Source: Thiothrix sp. (GTDB taxonomy: Bacteria; Pseudomonadota; Gammaproteobacteria; Thiotrichales; Thiotrichaceae). From it: a stretch of DNA of 64,000 nucleotides. This document shows positions 60,659-64,000 of the stretch, in pieces. The notes beneath the pieces were generated by a model. That model saw only the letters and a program-made list of their open reading frames with translations, did not search any database and had not been told where the DNA came from. The stretch lies in the NCBI GenBank assembly GCA_008015155.1, contig SSFA01000031.1, positions 1-64,000 on the forward strand. Reading direction: 5' to 3'. How positions within the stretch are numbered: the stretch's first letter is position 1; each line of letters starts with the position of its first letter. The translations under genes were made by a program, and so were the position numbers.

Positions 60659-61575
60659 TACAGAGTAGTCTCCAAAATGCGTAAGACTAAAGTTTGGAAG
60701 TCCATACCCACTGCACGGGCTGCCATGGGTACTAAACTATGATCGGTCATGCCTGGATTAGTATTCACTTCAATCAGCCAAGTCCTACCCTGTTGGTCGC
60801 GCATCATATCAACCCGACCCCAACCACGCCCACCTACTGCCGCAAAAGCTTGCAAAGCTAATTGGCGTACAGCTTGCTCATCCGCTTCACTTAAACCGCA
60901 GGGGCAAAAATAGCGGGTATCATTGGAAATATATTTCGCTTCATAGTCATAAAATACGCCCGGTACTTCTACCCGAATTAGCGGGAGAGGTTCACCTGCT
61001 AAAATACCAGCCGTATATTCTGAGCCAGTAATCCATTGCTCCACAATAACAACAGGGTCACTCTGAGCAGCGGCTTCATAGGCTGGCTTCAATGCAGCAG
61101 CCTCAGTAACCTTACTAATCCCAATACTAGAACCTTCACTCGCAGGCTTCACAATCAACGGCAAGCCTAATTCTGCAACCACCGCTTCGAAATCTGTTTC
61201 AGCGGTTAGCACTCGATAATGCGGAGTCGGCAGACCAGCACCTAACCATAAACGCTTAGTCATCAGCTTATCCATGCTAATCGCAGATGCCTTTACACCA
61301 CAACCGGTATAAGGCAAGCCTAATAATTCTAAAGCCCCTTGAATGACACCATCTTCGCCACCACGCCCATGTAAAATATTAAACACACGGTCATAGTTAC
61401 CTGCTTGCAGGACACTCAGAATATTGCGGTCAACATCAACCCCGTGCGCATCAACACCACTTTCCTGTAAAGCAGCCAAGACTGCTGCTCCACTTTTCAA
61501 AGAAACAGGACGTTCAGCAGCCCATCCCCCATACAATACCGCGACTTTGCCAAAGCATGTGGTTTTTTCACTCAT
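60658..61575 (-). CDS. ddlB: D-alanine-D-alanine ligase Ddl
   Basis: Makes the D-Ala-D-Ala dipeptide of peptidoglycan precursors. The 305-residue ATP-grasp enzyme has the HGRGGEDGVIQG motif, LIVKPASEGSSIGISKV and GWGRVDMM with the final LIEVNTNPGMTDHSLVP. It lies in the fts/mur cluster directly after murC with no murB between. Confidence 0.96.
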   Translation of the reverse strand: MSEKTTCFGKVAVLYGGWAAERPVSLKSGAAVLAALQESGVDAHGVDVDRNILSVLQAGNYDRVFNILHGRGGEDGVIQGALELLGLPYTGCGVKASAISMDKLMTKRLWLGAGLPTPHYRVLTAETDFEAVVAELGLPLIVKPASEGSSIGISKVTEAAALKPAYEAAAQSDPVVIVEQWITGSEYTAGILAGEPLPLIRVEVPGVFYDYEAKYISNDTRYFCPCGLSEADEQAVRQLALQAFAAVGGRGWGRVDMMRDQQGRTWLIEVNTNPGMTDHSLVPMAARAVGMDFQTLVLRILETTL

Positions 61576-63008
61576 TATTCTTGCCCTTTGTGATAAATAT
61601 TGAGTTTTTCTGGCAAACTAGCTGCTAAACCACCTACGCTACCGGCACCTTGGGTCAAAATCACATCGCCGTCTTGCAAAATATGCTTAAGAACCCCTGG
61701 TACATCCTCAACATCCGTGACAAAAATCGGATCAACTTTGCCACGAATCCGAATTGCTCTAGCTAAAGCACGCCCATCTGCCCCTGGAATCGGTTGTTCA
61801 CTAGCAGCATAAACATCCATTAGCACTAACACATCCGTTTCAGAGAGTACTTGAGTGAAGTCTTCAAACAAGTCGCGGGTACGGGTATAGCGGTGGGGTT
61901 GGAACACCAAAACTAAGCGCCGACTTGGCCAGACGCCTCGTAAAGCCTTCAAGGTTGCCAGCATTTCACGTGGATGATGTCCATAGTCATCCACTAGGGT
62001 TGCAACGCCCTTGCCAAAATTAATGTCCCCATACAATTGGAAGCGTCGGCCAACACCGCTGAATTTGCGGAGGCCATTGAGGATTGCTTCATCAGAAACG
62101 TCTAGCTCCATAGCAATGGCAATCGAAGCCAAAGCATTCAAGACATTATGCTGTCCGGGAAGATTAAGCGTCACATCCAAACGTCGGTGGTTCCGTTTAC
62201 ACTCCACGGTAAAGAAGCTTTGTGTGCCTTCAAAATGCACCTTAGATGCACGGACATCAGCATCTTCTTCTATCCCATAGGTAATCACGGTACGATTCAC
62301 GTCCGGCAAAATAGCGCGCACATGCTCATCATCGACACATAACACCGCCAAACCATAGAAAGGCAAATGATGTAGGAACTCGATAAAAGTCTGCTTCAGC
62401 TTGGAAAAATCACCGCCATAGGTAGACATGTGATCTTCATCGATATTAGTGACGACCGCAATCATAGGTTGTAAGTGCAAGAACGAAGCATCACTTTCAT
62501 CCGCTTCAGCTACTAAATATTCACCCGTACCAAGCTTAGAGTTACTGGCTGAGCTATTCAGTTTGCCACCGATCACATAAGTCGGATCTAAACCCCCCTC
62601 TACTAATAAGCTGGTCGTTAAACTGGTAGTCGTCGTTTTACCGTGTGTCCCTGCTACGGCAATACCTTGGCGGAACCGCATTAACTCAGCGAGCATTTCA
62701 GCGCGGCGCACAATCGGAATACGCTTTTCGCGGGCAGCTATAATTTCAGGGTTCTGTGCGTCGATCGCAGTCGATACCACAATCACATCAGCACCTTCAA
62801 TATTTTCAGCAGCATGCCCTTTAAAGACGCTGATACCCATGGTTTGTAAGCGCCGAGTCATCGCACTTTCAGCTAAATCTGAACCACTGACGGTATAGCC
62901 TAAGGTTGCAACTACTTCAGCAATCCCGCCCATTCCAGCGCCCCCAATACCGATGAAGTGTAGGCGGTTAATACGTTTGCGAGCGAGGTTATCATTCCCT
63001 GTTTTCAT
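61575..63008 (-). CDS. murC: UDP-N-acetylmuramate-L-alanine ligase MurC
   Basis: Adds L-Ala to UDP-MurNAc. The 477-residue Mur ligase has the N-terminal LHFIGIGGAGMGGIAEV, the ATP loop AGTHGKTTTTS, VAEADESDASFLHL and DDYGHHPREMLAT. It overlaps murG by 4 bases and ddlB by one. Confidence 0.98.
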   Translation of the reverse strand: MKTGNDNLARKRINRLHFIGIGGAGMGGIAEVVATLGYTVSGSDLAESAMTRRLQTMGISVFKGHAAENIEGADVIVVSTAIDAQNPEIIAAREKRIPIVRRAEMLAELMRFRQGIAVAGTHGKTTTTSLTTSLLVEGGLDPTYVIGGKLNSSASNSKLGTGEYLVAEADESDASFLHLQPMIAVVTNIDEDHMSTYGGDFSKLKQTFIEFLHHLPFYGLAVLCVDDEHVRAILPDVNRTVITYGIEEDADVRASKVHFEGTQSFFTVECKRNHRRLDVTLNLPGQHNVLNALASIAIAMELDVSDEAILNGLRKFSGVGRRFQLYGDINFGKGVATLVDDYGHHPREMLATLKALRGVWPSRRLVLVFQPHRYTRTRDLFEDFTQVLSETDVLVLMDVYAASEQPIPGADGRALARAIRIRGKVDPIFVTDVEDVPGVLKHILQDGDVILTQGAGSVGGLAASLPEKLNIYHKGQE

Positions 63009-64000
63009 GCTTTCTTCCTAATCTCTTTAAAATCGTAGCCTGCAAAGGCAGCACAAATTGCGGCTACTTGTGCGGTAGCATGTGGCATCGCTAGTTGGCG
63101 AGCGGCCATGCCCATTTTTAATAACCCTGCACGATCCTTACATAACTCGCTGAGCAAGCTTGCTAAACGCTCGGCATTAAGCTCAGATTGCTGTATTAAC
63201 AGCGCTGCCTCTTGGTCTACTAAATAGCGCGCATTGGCAGTTTGATGATCATCCACTGCATGAGGATAGGGAATAAACAAAGCCGCTAAACCTGCTGCTG
63301 AGACCTCAGCCACGGTCAGAGCCCCCGCCCGACAAATAATTAAATCAGCCCAAGCATAAGCTTCTGCCATATCTTCAATGAACGGCGTGACGGTCGCGGT
63401 CACACCTGCGGATTGGTAAGCCTGTTGAGCCGCTGCTAAATTCTTTGCGCCCGCTTGATGACGCACTTCAGGGCGTAACGCTTCTGGTAATAGTGCTAAA
63501 GCTTGGGGCACGGTCTGATTGAGTGCAGCTGCACCTAGGCTCCCACCGACTATCAATAAATGAACAGGCTGATCCTCACGATCGGCCAAACGCTCTAAAG
63601 GCTGAGGTAAGGCCGCAATATCAGCACGTACCGGATTACCCGTTGCTTGTACTTTTTCACTTTTGGGGAAAGTACCAGGGAAACCTTCTAAGACACGTTT
63701 GCTGACTTTGGAAAGTAGCTTGTTGGTTAAGCCTGCTACCGCATTTTGCTCATGAATGACTACAGGTTTACCCATGAAGGCTGCCACTAAGCCCCCGGGA
63801 CCTGCTACAAAGCCGCCCATCCCTAACACAGCAGCAGGCTTATACCTACGCATAATACCGATGGATTGCCATAGAGCTTTCACTAAGCGAAAAGGGGCCA
63901 AAGCCAACGCCTGCCAACCTTTACCACGTAAGCCAGAAACCTCTAGCCAGGCCACTTCAATACCTGCTGCCGGAATGATCTTCGCTTCTAAGCCTGCACG
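63005..64000 (-). CDS. murG: UDP-GlcNAc lipid I transferase MurG (partial)
   Basis: Converts lipid I to lipid II on the inner membrane face. 331 residues are visible; the frame runs open to the window end, so the start and about 30 N-terminal residues (including the glycine-rich loop) lie outside. Visible landmarks are GLEAKIIPAAGIEVAWLEV at the edge, VLGMGGFVAGPGGLVAA, VIHEQNAVAGLTN, LLIVGGSLGAAALN and CRAGALTVAEVSAAGLAALFIP. The GTG encoding Val near 63955 is internal. Confidence 0.96.
   Translation of the reverse strand, partial: RAGLEAKIIPAAGIEVAWLEVSGLRGKGWQALALAPFRLVKALWQSIGIMRRYKPAAVLGMGGFVAGPGGLVAAFMGKPVVIHEQNAVAGLTNKLLSKVSKRVLEGFPGTFPKSEKVQATGNPVRADIAALPQPLERLADREDQPVHLLIVGGSLGAAALNQTVPQALALLPEALRPEVRHQAGAKNLAAAQQAYQSAGVTATVTPFIEDMAEAYAWADLIICRAGALTVAEVSAAGLAALFIPYPHAVDDHQTANARYLVDQEAALLIQQSELNAERLASLLSELCKDRAGLLKMGMAARQLAMPHATAQVAAICAAFAGYDFKEIRKKA

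Noticed and set aside
1..64000. tRNA genes in the intergenic gaps
   Set aside because: I looked for T-loop-like GGTTCGAATCC blocks and cloverleaf ends in gaps over 150 bases and saw none; a tRNAscan run would settle it.

Overview
The window looks like the chromosome of a gammaproteobacterium, most plausibly a Thiothrix/Thiolinea-type member of the Thiotrichales. This rests on gene content and order: a class III polyhydroxyalkanoate (PHA) synthase pair (phaE-phaC) with phaB, phaR and a phasin; a division and cell-wall cluster running murG-murC-ddlB-ftsQ-ftsA-ftsZ-lpxC; secA beside a mutT-type gene; ErpA, bactofilin and DUF6776 together; and HemJ-type heme synthesis. Base composition is moderate to AT-leaning by eye. 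I found no tRNA, rRNA, CRISPR array, insertion sequence or prophage. Genus-level placement is inference.

Layout. 0-4.3 kb: PHA storage genes (phaC cut by the left edge, phaE, phaB, phaR, phasin) with a recurring TTGTGCA-NN-GCAACAA-like motif that may be the PhaR operator. 4.4-11.3 kb: PEP carboxylase, then a minus-strand group (ErpA, bactofilin, DUF6776 and an unlisted 43-residue ORF), then a TlpA-like thioredoxin, HemJ, a lipoprotein and an OsmC-type peroxidase. 11.4-15.9 kb: accessory-looking genes (DMT exporter, Phd/VapC-type toxin-antitoxin with a palindromic operator, two short-chain dehydrogenases and a divergent AraC regulator). 16-19.5 kb: clpB with a textbook sigma-32 promoter, and a SPOR protein. 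19.5-23 kb: a lipoprotein, a secreted SdrD-B / thioester-like / DUF11 protein, an HNH nuclease and two tandem 31-32 residue membrane micropeptides. 23-30.2 kb: rpoH, whose promoter overlaps a perfect CIRCE element, a 769-residue coiled-coil protein, hrcA (the CIRCE repressor), nadK and recN. 30.5-36 kb: a small secreted protein, a membrane protein, thioredoxin, ubiX, mpl and a GGDEF-EAL protein. 36-38 kb: rpsP-rimM-trmD-rplS. 38.1-43.2 kb: an envelope cluster with four paralogous small lipoproteins (two with duplicated His/Cys-rich 33-residue repeats) and two papain/NlpC-like proteins. 43.4-50.7 kb: ffh, a CcsA-like protein, a CorB-like protein, radA, a decayed DEAD-box protein, a YdcH-like protein and mutT. 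50.7-64 kb: argJ, secA, an M23 peptidase, a DciA-like gene, lpxC and the fts/mur cluster, with murG cut by the right edge.

Most of the window is conserved housekeeping. The heat-shock parts (rpoH, hrcA, clpB) suggest a circuit in which HrcA represses the gene for sigma-32, which in turn drives clpB. The parts least explained by known families are the His/Cys-repeat lipoprotein cluster at 39.2-43.2 kb, the twin micropeptides at 22.6-22.9 kb behind an FNR-like site, the thioester-like secreted protein at 20.4-21.7 kb and the coiled-coil protein at 24.1-26.4 kb.
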